Below, one piece after another: positions 53,183 through 61,634 of a stretch of DNA of 64,000 bases. Origin of the DNA: Winogradskyella costae. Its GTDB lineage: Bacteria > Bacteroidota > Bacteroidia > Flavobacteriales > Flavobacteriaceae. The stretch spans positions 806,001-870,000 of the forward strand of contig NZ_JABFDK010000001.1 of the NCBI RefSeq assembly GCF_013403865.1, in the 5' to 3' direction. A program made the position numbers and the translations under genes. The notes under the pieces are model-generated. The model saw only the letters and a list, made by a program, of their open reading frames with translations, did not search any database and was not told the origin of the DNA. Each line of letters opens with the position of its first letter. The first letter of the stretch is position 1.

Positions 53183-54052
53183 ATGGCTACATTTAACCCT
53201 AAAGACCTTGGTACAGGTGTTTTACATGGCTTTTTACTAAGTGCTGTTGCACCTAGGCCAATTGCATTTGCAAGTACAGTTGATAAAGATGGAAATCCTA
53301 ATTTATCTCCTTTTAGCTTCTTTAATGTCTTTAGTGCTAATCCGCCAATTTTGGTGTTTTCGCCTGCTAGACGGGTTAGAGATAACACTACAAAACATAC
53401 ATTACACAATGTGGAAGCCACCAAAGAAGTGGTTATTAACGTGGTTAATTATGATATGGTACATCAAATGTCTTTATCAAGTACTGAATATCCTGAAGGA
53501 ACAAATGAATTTGAAAAAGCAGGCTTATCCATGTTACCGTCAGATAATGTAAAACCTTTTAGAGTCGCAGAATCTCCCATACAATTAGAATGTAAAGTAA
53601 CCGATATTATTTCTCTAGGTTCTGAAGGAGGTGCAGGCAATTTAGTAATTTGCGAAGTCGTTAAACTTCACATTTCTGAAGAGGTTTTAAACGCTGACCA
53701 AACCATAAACCAAGAAGCCTTAGATTTAGTAGCAAGAGCTGGCGGAAGTTATTACAGCAGAGCTAAAAAAGGGTTTTTTGAAATACCTAAACCATTAGCA
53801 TCTATGGGCATTGGGGTAGATAACATGCCAGACAATGTAAAAAATAGCATGATTTTAACAGGAAATAATATTGGGATGTTAGCGAATGTTGAAACCTTAC
53901 CAAACACAGACGATGTTAATAAGTTTATTGACGACATCTGTGAGCGCTATCCCGACATAAAAACGGCATCTCACAGAGAAAAACACAAATTAGCTCAAAA
54001 TTATTTGAGCTATGGAGACGTAGAAAGTGCTTGGAAGTTATTACTTTCGTAG
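53183..54052 (+). CDS. Flavin reductase family (FMN-binding split-barrel) protein
   Basis: This 289-residue protein has the flavin reductase-like pattern SAVAPRPIAFASTVDKDGNPNLSPFSFFN and NPPILVFSPARR near the N-terminus, and VINVVNYDMVHQMSLSS. The domain spans about residues 15-190; the C-terminal part (residues 190-289, KYPDIKTASHREKHKLAQNYLSYG-like) is an additional helical region. It may reduce flavin or act on an aromatic substrate in a two-component monooxygenase; no oxygenase partner is near. It has a clear promoter of its own. Confidence 0.85.
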   Translation: MATFNPKDLGTGVLHGFLLSAVAPRPIAFASTVDKDGNPNLSPFSFFNVFSANPPILVFSPARRVRDNTTKHTLHNVEATKEVVINVVNYDMVHQMSLSSTEYPEGTNEFEKAGLSMLPSDNVKPFRVAESPIQLECKVTDIISLGSEGGAGNLVICEVVKLHISEEVLNADQTINQEALDLVARAGGSYYSRAKKGFFEIPKPLASMGIGVDNMPDNVKNSMILTGNNIGMLANVETLPNTDDVNKFIDDICERYPDIKTASHREKHKLAQNYLSYGDVESAWKLLLS

Positions 54053-54096
54053 CCTGAATAAAATTAAGTATTATAAATATTATAGATTAAGCAAAA

Positions 54097-54474
54097 ATGG
54101 AAGTACAAGGACGTATTAAAATGGTAGGTGAGACTCAAACTTTTGGTAGTAATGGGTTTAGAAAAAGAGAAGTTGTAGTGACCACAGAAGAGCAATATCC
54201 ACAACACATTATGGTGGAATTTGTTCAAGATAAATGTGATTTATTAAACAGCTATAAAGAAGGTCAGCAGGTTAAGATTAATATTAACTTAAGAGGAAGA
54301 GAATGGGTGAATCCACAAGGTGAAACTAAATACTTTAATTCTATACAAGGATGGAGAATTGAAGCTGTGCAAGCGCAAGCGGCAGGTGGAGATATGCCTC
54401 CGGTACCACCAACAGAAGCTTTTGAGCCTGTTAGTGATTTAAACGAAGGTGATAACGACGATTTACCTTTCTAA
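54097..54474 (+). CDS. DUF3127 protein, OB-fold-like with SSB-type acidic tail
   Basis: This 125-residue protein matches DUF3127. The first 95 residues (MEVQGRIKMVGETQTFG, REVVVTTEEQYPQHIMVEFVQ, VKININLRGREWVNPQGE) fit a small OB fold. The last residues, DNDDLPF, closely match the acidic SSB-Ct tail (DDxPF) that docks replication and repair proteins. I infer a nucleic-acid-binding role that could recruit SSB partners; this is untested. It follows the flavin reductase gene by 44 bases and is ended by a strong terminator. Confidence 0.85.
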   Translation: MEVQGRIKMVGETQTFGSNGFRKREVVVTTEEQYPQHIMVEFVQDKCDLLNSYKEGQQVKININLRGREWVNPQGETKYFNSIQGWRIEAVQAQAAGGDMPPVPPTEAFEPVSDLNEGDNDDLPF

Positions 54475-54500
54475 ATAAGGAAAATTACATACATAAAAAA

Positions 54501-54535
54501 AAGACTTGTTTTAGCTTAAAACAGGTCTTTTTTTA
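54501..54535 (+). terminator. Terminator after the DUF3127 gene
   Basis: Long stem AAGACTTGTTTTA / TAAAACAGGTCTT with loop GCT and a T-G wobble that favours the plus strand, followed by T residues. Confidence 0.88.
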
Positions 54536-54550
54536 TATATAACCTTAAAT

Positions 54551-54579
54551 AAAAAAAGCCCTGATGGTTAGTCAGGACT
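54551..54579 (-). terminator. Orphan terminator on the minus strand
   Basis: Stem AGTCCTGA / TCAGGGCT, fully paired only as minus-strand RNA (a G-U replaces a C-A mismatch), loop CTAACCA, then seven T residues on the minus strand. No minus-strand gene lies upstream of it before the + strand aat gene at 54731. Confidence 0.7.
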
Positions 54580-54730
54580 TCATACTTTGGTTTTAGGTTA
54601 GACCCTTATAAAAAGCAATGATGAACAAAAAATATTTAATAAAGGCCCACTCAAATATCAGTAAAAAACTTTTAGCATCAAAGCCAAAGCCCTAATTTTA
54701 AATACTGAAACGCGATCTTAATTTTAATCA

Positions 54731-55369
54731 ATGTACTTTTTAACTGACAAAATAGAATTTCCCAATGTATCTGAAGCCTCTGCAGAAGGTCTTCTAGCTG
54801 TGGGCGGAGATTTATCCCCAGAGCGCTTATTACATGCCTACTCTAACGGTATATTTCCATGGTTTCAAGATGAAGAACCTATACTTTGGTGGTCGCCAAA
54901 TCCTCGATTTGTTTTATTTCCAGAAGATTTAAAAGTCTCTAAAAGCATGAAACAAGTGCTAAAAAAAAACAACTTTAAAGTTACAACAAATAGAGCTTTT
55001 AAAACTGTGATGGAAAACTGCGCTAAAGCCAAACGTAATGACCAAGATGGCACTTGGATCTCAGATAACATGATTAGTGCCTACTGCAAACTACACCAAC
55101 TAGGTTTTGCTAAATCTATCGAAGTTTGGCAAAATGATAAACTCGTAGGTGGGTTATATGGCATTGAAATTAATGATACCGTTTTCTGTGGAGAAAGCAT
55201 GTTTGCGGAAGTAAGCAATGCGAGTAAAGTTGGTTTTATAACGCTTGTTCAAAACTCTAACTATAAATTAATTGATTGTCAACTACATACCAAACATCTC
55301 GAAAGCTTAGGTGGAAGAAACATATCTCGATTAGAGTTTCTCAATTTCATTAGACCTCATGATATCTAA
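54731..55369 (+). CDS. aat: Leucyl/phenylalanyl-tRNA--protein transferase
   Basis: Aat attaches Leu or Phe to N-terminal Arg or Lys of proteins, creating an N-degron for ClpS/ClpAP. This 212-residue protein contains LLAVGGDLSPERLLHAYSNGIFPWFQDEEPILWWSPNPR, cut here into its parts, and the later GLYGIEINDTVFCGESMF and DCQLHTKHLESLGG blocks. All match the family. Its 3' end overlaps the convergent tag gene by 20 bases. Confidence 0.95.
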   Translation: MYFLTDKIEFPNVSEASAEGLLAVGGDLSPERLLHAYSNGIFPWFQDEEPILWWSPNPRFVLFPEDLKVSKSMKQVLKKNNFKVTTNRAFKTVMENCAKAKRNDQDGTWISDNMISAYCKLHQLGFAKSIEVWQNDKLVGGLYGIEINDTVFCGESMFAEVSNASKVGFITLVQNSNYKLIDCQLHTKHLESLGGRNISRLEFLNFIRPHDI

Positions 55370-55913
55370 AACAAGAGACTTCATGATCATTTACCATACC
55401 TGTAGCTTGCATTTGTGCATAAATTACAGTAGAACCTACAAATTTAAATCCACGCTTCTTTAAGTCTTTACTTATCGCATCACTCAAAGAAGTATTTGCA
55501 GGAGCATCTTTATAGATTTTAACAGCGTTTTTTATCGGTGCTCCATTTACAAAATCCCATATATATTTAGAAAATGAGCCAAACTCATCTTGAATTTTCA
55601 TAAAAGCTTGAGCATTGGTTATCGTAGCATTCACCTTTAGTTTATTTCTAATAATACCAGCATCTTGTAGTAATTCTTCAACTTTAGAAGCATCATAGTT
55701 TACTATTTTCTTATAATCGAAATTATCGAAAGCTTTTCTGAAATTTTCACGCTTTCTTAAAATCGTAATCCAACTTAGACCTGCTTGGAACGTTTCTAAA
55801 ATTAAAAATTCGAATAAAGTCGCATCATCAAACACAGGAACTCCCCATTCTTCATCGTGATAAGCCTCATATAACGGATCACCAACACACCAACCACATC
55901 TGTTTTTACTCAT
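55350..55913 (-). CDS. tag: DNA-3-methyladenine glycosylase I
   Basis: TagA removes 3-methyladenine from DNA. This 187-residue protein has the N-terminal zinc Cys (RCGWCVGDPLYEAYHDEEWGV split by short spacing), the conserved TFQAGLSWITILRKRENFRKAF, and C-terminal FVGSTVIYAQMQATGMVNDH with the later Cys/His zinc ligands (HEVSCFRYHEV). Catalytic and zinc sites appear intact. It is convergent with aat and divergent from the thioredoxin-like gene. Confidence 0.94.
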   Translation of the reverse strand: MSKNRCGWCVGDPLYEAYHDEEWGVPVFDDATLFEFLILETFQAGLSWITILRKRENFRKAFDNFDYKKIVNYDASKVEELLQDAGIIRNKLKVNATITNAQAFMKIQDEFGSFSKYIWDFVNGAPIKNAVKIYKDAPANTSLSDAISKDLKKRGFKFVGSTVIYAQMQATGMVNDHEVSCFRYHEV

Positions 55914-56127
55914 CTTGTAAGGAATTTTTATTAGTAAGAATTGATTTATACTTTTTCTGTTTAGGCGAAAATTAGGAATTTTAAAATTAAATAAAAACTT
56001 TTTCTAGTTGCATAGCATCGTCAAGGAACTCTAAAAAGAAAACATTTAAGCTTAAAAGAACAATTTTTTAGCAAATAGAAAGGGTCTGAAATAGTTCTCG
56101 ACTAATGTAACAACTGTTGCATAATAA

Positions 56128-56769
56128 ATGGCAATAGATTATTATTTTTATCCTATGGAAACAGATACACTTACATTAAAAGATATAATCTCAGAAAGTC
56201 TAAATAAAAGTATGACTTATGCTGAGTACCGAAACATGGTAACCAAATTAGTTGAAGACAAATCAACTACCGGAATCGACCAATCAGAAGCCTTAATTGA
56301 GTACACTTATCTTAACGACAGACGAATGAGGCGTTGGGATAAAACTGCAAAAGTTTCGGATGCCATGAATATTAAGATTGCAAATTTTGATAAAAAAGTA
56401 ACGTGGTTAGTTATTTCAGAAAGCTGGTGTGGAGATGCTGCGCATATTATGCCTCTAATTAATAAAGTAGCAGAGCTCAATGGTAATATTGATTATAAAG
56501 TGGTACTCAGAGACGAAAATGAAGCATTAATGGATCAGTTCTTAACCAATGGAGGGAAATCAATTCCAAAGTTAATTATGTTAGATACTGAAACCATTAC
56601 TGTTTTAAATACCTTTGGACCACGACCTACAGTTGCCACAAATATGGTACAAGCCTACAAAACTGAACATGGCATGTTAACTCCAGAGTTTAAAGAGGAT
56701 CTGCAACGCTGGTACAATAAAGACAAAGGGCAATCGACCATTGAAGATTTGGTAAGCTATTTAAAATAA
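56128..56769 (+). CDS. Thioredoxin-fold protein with one active-site cysteine
   Basis: This 213-residue protein has a thioredoxin-like domain in its second half (VTWLVISESWCGDAAHIMPL) with WCGDA in place of WCxxC, so the resolving Cys is missing. Homologues in Flavobacteriia are annotated as thioredoxin family proteins. The N-terminal 80 residues are helical. Two in-frame ATGs are possible: 56128, used here, and 56155 (METDTLTLKD), which looks equally likely. The cysteine may form mixed disulfides or bind a ligand; no partner gene is visible. Confidence 0.75.
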   Translation: MAIDYYFYPMETDTLTLKDIISESLNKSMTYAEYRNMVTKLVEDKSTTGIDQSEALIEYTYLNDRRMRRWDKTAKVSDAMNIKIANFDKKVTWLVISESWCGDAAHIMPLINKVAELNGNIDYKVVLRDENEALMDQFLTNGGKSIPKLIMLDTETITVLNTFGPRPTVATNMVQAYKTEHGMLTPEFKEDLQRWYNKDKGQSTIEDLVSYLK

Positions 56770-56804
56770 GTCTTTAATTTTTAGTGACTCATTATAATGG
56801 AATT

Positions 56805-56838
56805 TGGTGGCTGAGCGTAAGCAAAGCCACCATTTTTA
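56805..56838. terminator. Terminator between convergent genes
   Basis: Stem TGGTGGCT / AGCCACCA (56805-56812 and 56825-56832) followed by five T residues on the plus strand. The convergent TonB-like gene ends just beside it. Confidence 0.75.
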
Positions 56839-57570
56839 TTTCCCTTTAAATAAAAAGGTAATAGTTCCTAATTGTTCTTTCTTCACTGACGCATCAAATT
56901 GAACGGTTTCAGCATAAGAAATAGCATGATTTATTAGGCACTGATTATCAGAAGTAGAAGCTCCATTAATATAAGCGTCAATAACATTACCTGAGTTACC
57001 TACTCTAATACTCACCACTATTTTTCCACCACTCTCGCATAAATATCGTGGTGTTTTATAGTGAGTTAACGTTCTCCCTTTTAATGAATAGGTTAGCGTA
57101 CTTTTTGTTTTAGCGTGCTCGTCTGCTTCTCTTTTATTTTTAAGGCGTTGTTTTAATTCTTCTTGTAATTTTTTGTATGATTCTGTTTCTTCAGAGTTTA
57201 AAGCATAAGTATTACTACCTGCATACGATTTAGTAATACTTCTTTCCTCTTCCACGTCTTCACTTGCCCTAGCATCTTCCATGGCCTTTGTTGTACGTTC
57301 AAAATCATTGGCTCTAACAGTTTTAAAGTTACGCATCATTTCTTTATACTCCTGATCTTCGTTGAATGCTTTGTTCGTAGATTTCCCGTTGATAGCTTGT
57401 ATTTCTTGAAGATCTACTTTTGCAATTTCAGGTTCAGGCTCTAGAAGGTAATAACTTTCAGAAATTAAATCTTCTTGAAGTTTCAACTGAACACTAAACA
57501 TACCAAAAACTACAATTCCCGCTAAAAGAAATGTAATTATTGCGGCCTTATGTTTATTTACAAAATTCAA
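56836..57570 (-). CDS. TonB-like energy-transducer-family protein
   Basis: This 244-residue protein has one N-terminal membrane helix (AAIITFLLAGIVVFGMFSV), a long charged helical region to about residue 150, and a C-terminal domain (YLCESGGKIVVSIRVGNSGNVIDAYINGAST) that matches the TonB C-terminal fold, where the strand order V-x-V-x-G-x-V is visible. It lacks the Pro-rich linker of classical TonB. It could transduce energy to one of the TonB-dependent receptors, but no exbB/exbD gene is adjacent. Confidence 0.75.
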   Translation of the reverse strand: MNFVNKHKAAIITFLLAGIVVFGMFSVQLKLQEDLISESYYLLEPEPEIAKVDLQEIQAINGKSTNKAFNEDQEYKEMMRNFKTVRANDFERTTKAMEDARASEDVEEERSITKSYAGSNTYALNSEETESYKKLQEELKQRLKNKREADEHAKTKSTLTYSLKGRTLTHYKTPRYLCESGGKIVVSIRVGNSGNVIDAYINGASTSDNQCLINHAISYAETVQFDASVKKEQLGTITFLFKGK

Positions 57571-57790
57571 TATCGTTTATAGTATATACGACTATGGTAA
57601 AATAAAAGATGTTCCAAATTTAGAGTTTTCATTTTTTAGAATATATTAAAATTGTTTTAAACACTTTACAAATTCCTATTTCACCCCGTTACAGACTTAC
57701 ATTAAGAAAAGGATAGCACATTATTTTACAAGGTTTTAATATATGATGTATAGTCATTAAATAATAATGAAAAAGATCCATTTTTATTTT

Positions 57791-58309
57791 CTAACTATTC
57801 TTTAAAAGCTTTACGATGTCATCATTACCTTGCATTTCTGCATGTTTTAAAGCTGTATTACCTCTACTATCTTTTAAACTTTTGTCAGCGTTATTGAGTA
57901 GTAGGTATTCCGCTATTTCAAAGTGTCCAAAAGTACTTGTGTAAATTAATGCTGTCGCTTCATTATAATTTTGCTGGTTAATTGCAGCACCATTTTCTAT
58001 TAGAATTTTAGCAATATCAAAATAACCTTTAAAACAAACTCCCATTAAAGCCGTATTACCTGATAAATCTTTAGCGTTAACGGCACTACCTTTTTCAATT
58101 AAGTAAGTAACAATTACAGTCTGTTCATTATAAGCAGCAAGAATTAAGGGAGTAAAACCTTTGCTATCTGCAGTGTTGATAATTGCATTATTTGAAGTGT
58201 ATAATGCTTTAAGTTTTTCTAAATCCCCATTTCTAGAAACTTCAAAAACAGTTTGTCCATAACTACCTAAAGTTAAAATTAGGGCAAGAATGAGTAGAAT
58301 ATTTTTCAT
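57791..58309 (-). CDS. Exported ankyrin-repeat protein next to catalase
   Basis: This 172-residue protein has a signal peptide (MKNILLILALILTLGSYGQ) and four ankyrin repeats (SKGFTPLILAAYNEQ, LSGNTALMGVCFKGY, YNEATALIYTSTFGH, SRGNTALKHAEMQGN). It is encoded 69 bases downstream of an exported catalase on the same strand. In Pseudomonas aeruginosa an exported ankyrin protein (AnkB) is needed for catalase KatB activity, so I infer a similar partner role, acting in the periplasm. Confidence 0.85.
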   Translation of the reverse strand: MKNILLILALILTLGSYGQTVFEVSRNGDLEKLKALYTSNNAIINTADSKGFTPLILAAYNEQTVIVTYLIEKGSAVNAKDLSGNTALMGVCFKGYFDIAKILIENGAAINQQNYNEATALIYTSTFGHFEIAEYLLLNNADKSLKDSRGNTALKHAEMQGNDDIVKLLKNS

Positions 58310-58378
58310 TGTATTACTTTTTTAAAAACAAATAGAGAGGTTGCACTGGCAGCTCCCTCCCTACTCATCAACCATGTA

Positions 58379-59905
58379 CTATTTCTTTTTCATAAAATCT
58401 TTAGCAGAAAAACCTAACGCTTCTGCAATACGCATTCCGTAATCTCTATCTGCCTGATAGAAATAACCAATCATTGTCATTTGGATATTTTTATCTGTAA
58501 CCTGACCTAAATCTCCACTTAAATTTTTAATTAAATTATCTTGTTGATCTTTAGTAAGAGATCTGTAAAAATCTCCCGGTTGTGCAAAATCATTAGTCTT
58601 TGTAATTTTCTTTTGTGTGATAGTTACATTAGTTAATGTTGTTTCAGACTGCTTGTATTGTTCATCTTCAACTAATCCAGATTTTTCACTTGGCTGATAA
58701 TTTACATCCGGATTTTCAAATCTTTTGTTTCCAGCGCTATTCCAACTATCAGAATTATAATTTTTAGGATCTTCTAGCGGTTGGTTAATTTTTAACTGTT
58801 GAAAATTTGGACCTAATCTATGTCTCTGCGTATCGAAATAAGAGAATAAACGGCCTTGCAATAATTTATCTTCTGAAGGTTCTACTCCAGGAATTAAAGC
58901 TCCTGGTGAAAAAGCAATACTTTCAACTTGCTCAAAATAATTTACCGGATTTTGGTTTAAAGTCATGGTACCAATCTTAATTTTTTCAATTTTATCTGCT
59001 GGCCAATCTTTGGTAGCATCTAAAGGCCAAAAATCGAAAGAATGGATATCTTCAGGCTTTATCATTTGTACATATAAATCCCATTGAGGGTAATTCTTAT
59101 CATCAATATCTTTTCTTAAACTAACCGTTGCATGTTGCCAATCTTTTCCTTGTTGAATTGATGCTTCTTCAGCAGTAAGATTTTTTTCACCTTGCTTAGA
59201 TACCCAAGAGTATTTTACATAAGTTACTTTTCCTGCTTTATTAATCCATTTGTAGCCATGTACACTGCTACCGTTCATAAATTGGTACCCTTTAGGAATT
59301 CCTAAATCGGTGTACAATCTTGTAAGCATATGAGTTGCTTCTGGTACATGAGAAAAGAAATCGAAAAAACGATTTGGATCTTGCTTATTGGTTTCTGGTG
59401 AAGGCTTTAAAGAATGCACCATATCTGGAAACTTAATGGCATCTCGAATAAAAAAAATAGGCAGGTTGTTACCAACAATATCGTAATTACCTTGTTCTGT
59501 ATAAAATTTTACAGCAAACCCTCTTGGATCTCTTGCTGTTTCTGGTGAACCTTTTCCGTGGATTACGGTAGAAAAGCGTACGGCTAAATCGGTCTTTTTA
59601 CCTGCTTCAGCAAATAATACAGCTCTAGTATAATCAGACATATCTTTTGTAGCTTCAAAATAACCAGATGCTCCAGCGCCTCTTGGGTGAACTACACGCT
59701 CAGGAATACGTTCTCTATCAAAAGCCGCTAATTTTTCTATTAAATGAATATCTTCTAATAAAACAGGACCATATTCTCCAACTGTTTTAGAGTTTTGATT
59801 ATCTCCAACTGGCGCACCATTATTAGTTGTCATTGTTTTCTCACTTTGTGAAAAACTTACCAAGCCTATGGATAGGATGACTAAGGTTGTAATTATTCTT
59901 TTCAT
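58379..59905 (-). CDS. katA: Exported monofunctional catalase
   Basis: This 508-residue haem catalase has a signal peptide (MKRIITTLVILSIGLVSFSQ), then the catalase core: FDRERIPERVVHPRGAGASG with the catalytic His, RFSTVIHGKGSPETARDPRGFAVKFY parts, NLPIFFIRDAIKFPDMVH with the catalytic Asn, and the haem-ligand Tyr in RLFSYFDTQRHRLGPNF. The signal peptide makes it periplasmic rather than cytosolic. It is divergent from oxyR across 94 bases and is followed by an ankyrin gene, so it is likely induced by peroxide. Confidence 0.95.
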   Translation of the reverse strand: MKRIITTLVILSIGLVSFSQSEKTMTTNNGAPVGDNQNSKTVGEYGPVLLEDIHLIEKLAAFDRERIPERVVHPRGAGASGYFEATKDMSDYTRAVLFAEAGKKTDLAVRFSTVIHGKGSPETARDPRGFAVKFYTEQGNYDIVGNNLPIFFIRDAIKFPDMVHSLKPSPETNKQDPNRFFDFFSHVPEATHMLTRLYTDLGIPKGYQFMNGSSVHGYKWINKAGKVTYVKYSWVSKQGEKNLTAEEASIQQGKDWQHATVSLRKDIDDKNYPQWDLYVQMIKPEDIHSFDFWPLDATKDWPADKIEKIKIGTMTLNQNPVNYFEQVESIAFSPGALIPGVEPSEDKLLQGRLFSYFDTQRHRLGPNFQQLKINQPLEDPKNYNSDSWNSAGNKRFENPDVNYQPSEKSGLVEDEQYKQSETTLTNVTITQKKITKTNDFAQPGDFYRSLTKDQQDNLIKNLSGDLGQVTDKNIQMTMIGYFYQADRDYGMRIAEALGFSAKDFMKKK

Positions 59906-59950
59906 GAATTCTTTTTTTATTTGTTAGTGCAAAAATGGATAGTTTCATGA

Positions 59951-59967
59951 TATTAATCAAATTAATA
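59951..59967. promoter_or_regulatory. Candidate OxyR operator in the katA-oxyR gap
   Basis: TATTAAT-CAA-ATTAATA is a perfect seven-base dyad with the T-N11-A form typical of LysR-family operators. A looser match to the ATAG-N7-CTAT OxyR consensus also spans 59939-59975 (12 of 16 positions). The AT-rich context makes chance matches possible. Confidence 0.4.
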
Positions 59968-59999
59968 ATTTTTATATTTACATTAATAAAATCTATATA

Positions 60000-60920
60000 A
60001 TGACACTTCAACAATTAGAATACATCATCGCTTTAGACACTTATCGGCATTTTGTAACTGCTGCAGAAAAATGTTTTGTAACGCAACCCACTATTACTAT
60101 TCAGGTTAAAAAATTAGAAGATGAAATTGGATTTTTAATATTCGATAAGAGTAAGTCTCCTTTTAAACCTTCAGCTTTAGGTGAATTATTTATTAATAAG
60201 TCTAAAATAATTTTACGAGAAGTTAATGAGTTAAAAAATATGGTGAGTACCGAATTAGATAGCTTAGTGGGCGAATATAAAATAGGCGTTTTACCAACGG
60301 TTTCACCTTATCTAATTCCTTTAATTTCAGGATCTTTTGCTGAAAAATATCCAGATACGATACTTATGATTGAAGAAATGCAGTCCGATCAAATTATCTC
60401 TGCATTACAAAAAAGAGAAATTGATATTGGAATATTAGTAACACCACTTAATGAACCTTTCATCAGAGAGATTAAATTGTACAATGAACCTTTTGTATTT
60501 TACGGACAGAAAGGAACATTTAAAGACAAGAAAGCGGTTTCTGCCAGTGAAATTGAAAACTTAGATAATTTGTGGCTTTTAAAAAATGGACATTGTTTTA
60601 GAAATCAGGTTTTAAATATTTGTTCGCAAAGCACAAACCCACAGAATATTCAATTTCAGAGTGGATCTATAGAAGCTTTAAAGAAAATGGTAGATAATTA
60701 TGGTGGATTTACTTTAGTCCCTGAAATGGCCATTAATAAAAACGACAGCGGACGCAATATTAATTTTACAGAGCCAAAACCGATACGTGAAGTAAGTTTA
60801 GCAGTGCATCATTCGTTTGCAAAAGATAGTTTAATTGATGCTTTAAGATTAGAAGTCTTAGAAAAAACACCTCCCAGTTTTGTAAAAAATACTAGGTTTA
60901 TAAAAATAAATTGGAAATAG
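60000..60920 (+). CDS. oxyR: OxyR-type hydrogen-peroxide sensor (LysR family)
   Basis: This 306-residue LysR-type regulator has a winged HTH (residues 1-60, LQQLEYIIALDTYRHFVTAA and TQPTITIQVKKLEDEIG) and an effector domain. Cys199 and Cys208 (NGHCFRNQVLNICSQ) match by both spacing and numbering the redox-active pair of E. coli OxyR that forms a disulfide with peroxide. It is divergent from the exported catalase, which it should activate. The C-terminus lacks a long extension. Confidence 0.94.
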   Translation: MTLQQLEYIIALDTYRHFVTAAEKCFVTQPTITIQVKKLEDEIGFLIFDKSKSPFKPSALGELFINKSKIILREVNELKNMVSTELDSLVGEYKIGVLPTVSPYLIPLISGSFAEKYPDTILMIEEMQSDQIISALQKREIDIGILVTPLNEPFIREIKLYNEPFVFYGQKGTFKDKKAVSASEIENLDNLWLLKNGHCFRNQVLNICSQSTNPQNIQFQSGSIEALKKMVDNYGGFTLVPEMAINKNDSGRNINFTEPKPIREVSLAVHHSFAKDSLIDALRLEVLEKTPPSFVKNTRFIKINWK

Positions 60921-60935
60921 AAAACACAAAAAGCA

Positions 60936-61634
60936 TCAGTCTTTTGAAGGCAGTCCTTGAATAAAGTCTTCAGGTGTAAGTGCATCTTCAACTTTAAAAT
61001 CACCAATACGTGTACGACGCAATTCTGATAAGTGCCCACCCGATTTTAAAGCTTTTCCAAAATCGTTTGCCAAAGATCTGATGTAAGTTCCTTTGCTACA
61101 AACCACTCTAAATTTCAATTCTGAACCTGTGATTTTTGTGATTTCAAATTCTGTAATTTCAACTTGTCTGGGTTTAATTTCAACCTCCTCACCTGCGCGT
61201 GCAAATTCGTACAAACGTTTTCCATCTTTCTTAATGGCAGAAAACACAGGTGGATATTGTTCAATTTTACCTATAAATTGGGGAATTGTATCTTGAATCA
61301 ATTCTTCGGTAATATGGTCTGTTGGAAACGTTTCATTCACTTCTGTTTCTAAATCAAAAGAAGGTGTTGTACTACCAATCACAAAGGTTCCGGTGTATTC
61401 TTTTTCCTGACCTTGAAAAATGTTGATTTGCTTGGTCATTTTACCAGTACAAATCACCAATAAACCTGTCGCTAATGGATCTAAGGTTCCGGCATGACCA
61501 ACTTTAATCTTCTTAATATCGAAAGCATGTCTAATTTCCCAACGCAATTTATTCACCGCCTGAAAAGAGGTCCATGTTAACGGTTTGTCTATCAGTAAGA
61601 CTTGTCCACTTAAATAATCTTCTTTAGTTTTCAT
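60936..61634 (-). CDS. truB: tRNA pseudouridine-55 synthase
   Basis: TruB makes pseudouridine 55 in tRNA T-loops. This 232-residue protein carries LIDKPLTWTSFQAVNKL, the catalytic Asp52 in VGHAGTLDPLATGLL, and FSAIKKDGKRLYEFAR and CSKGTYIRSLANDFG. The length fits TruB without a PUA domain. It starts immediately after uppP and is the last gene of the ftsX-DUF3098-uppP-truB run seen across Bacteroidota. Confidence 0.96.
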   Translation of the reverse strand: MKTKEDYLSGQVLLIDKPLTWTSFQAVNKLRWEIRHAFDIKKIKVGHAGTLDPLATGLLVICTGKMTKQINIFQGQEKEYTGTFVIGSTTPSFDLETEVNETFPTDHITEELIQDTIPQFIGKIEQYPPVFSAIKKDGKRLYEFARAGEEVEIKPRQVEITEFEITKITGSELKFRVVCSKGTYIRSLANDFGKALKSGGHLSELRRTRIGDFKVEDALTPEDFIQGLPSKD

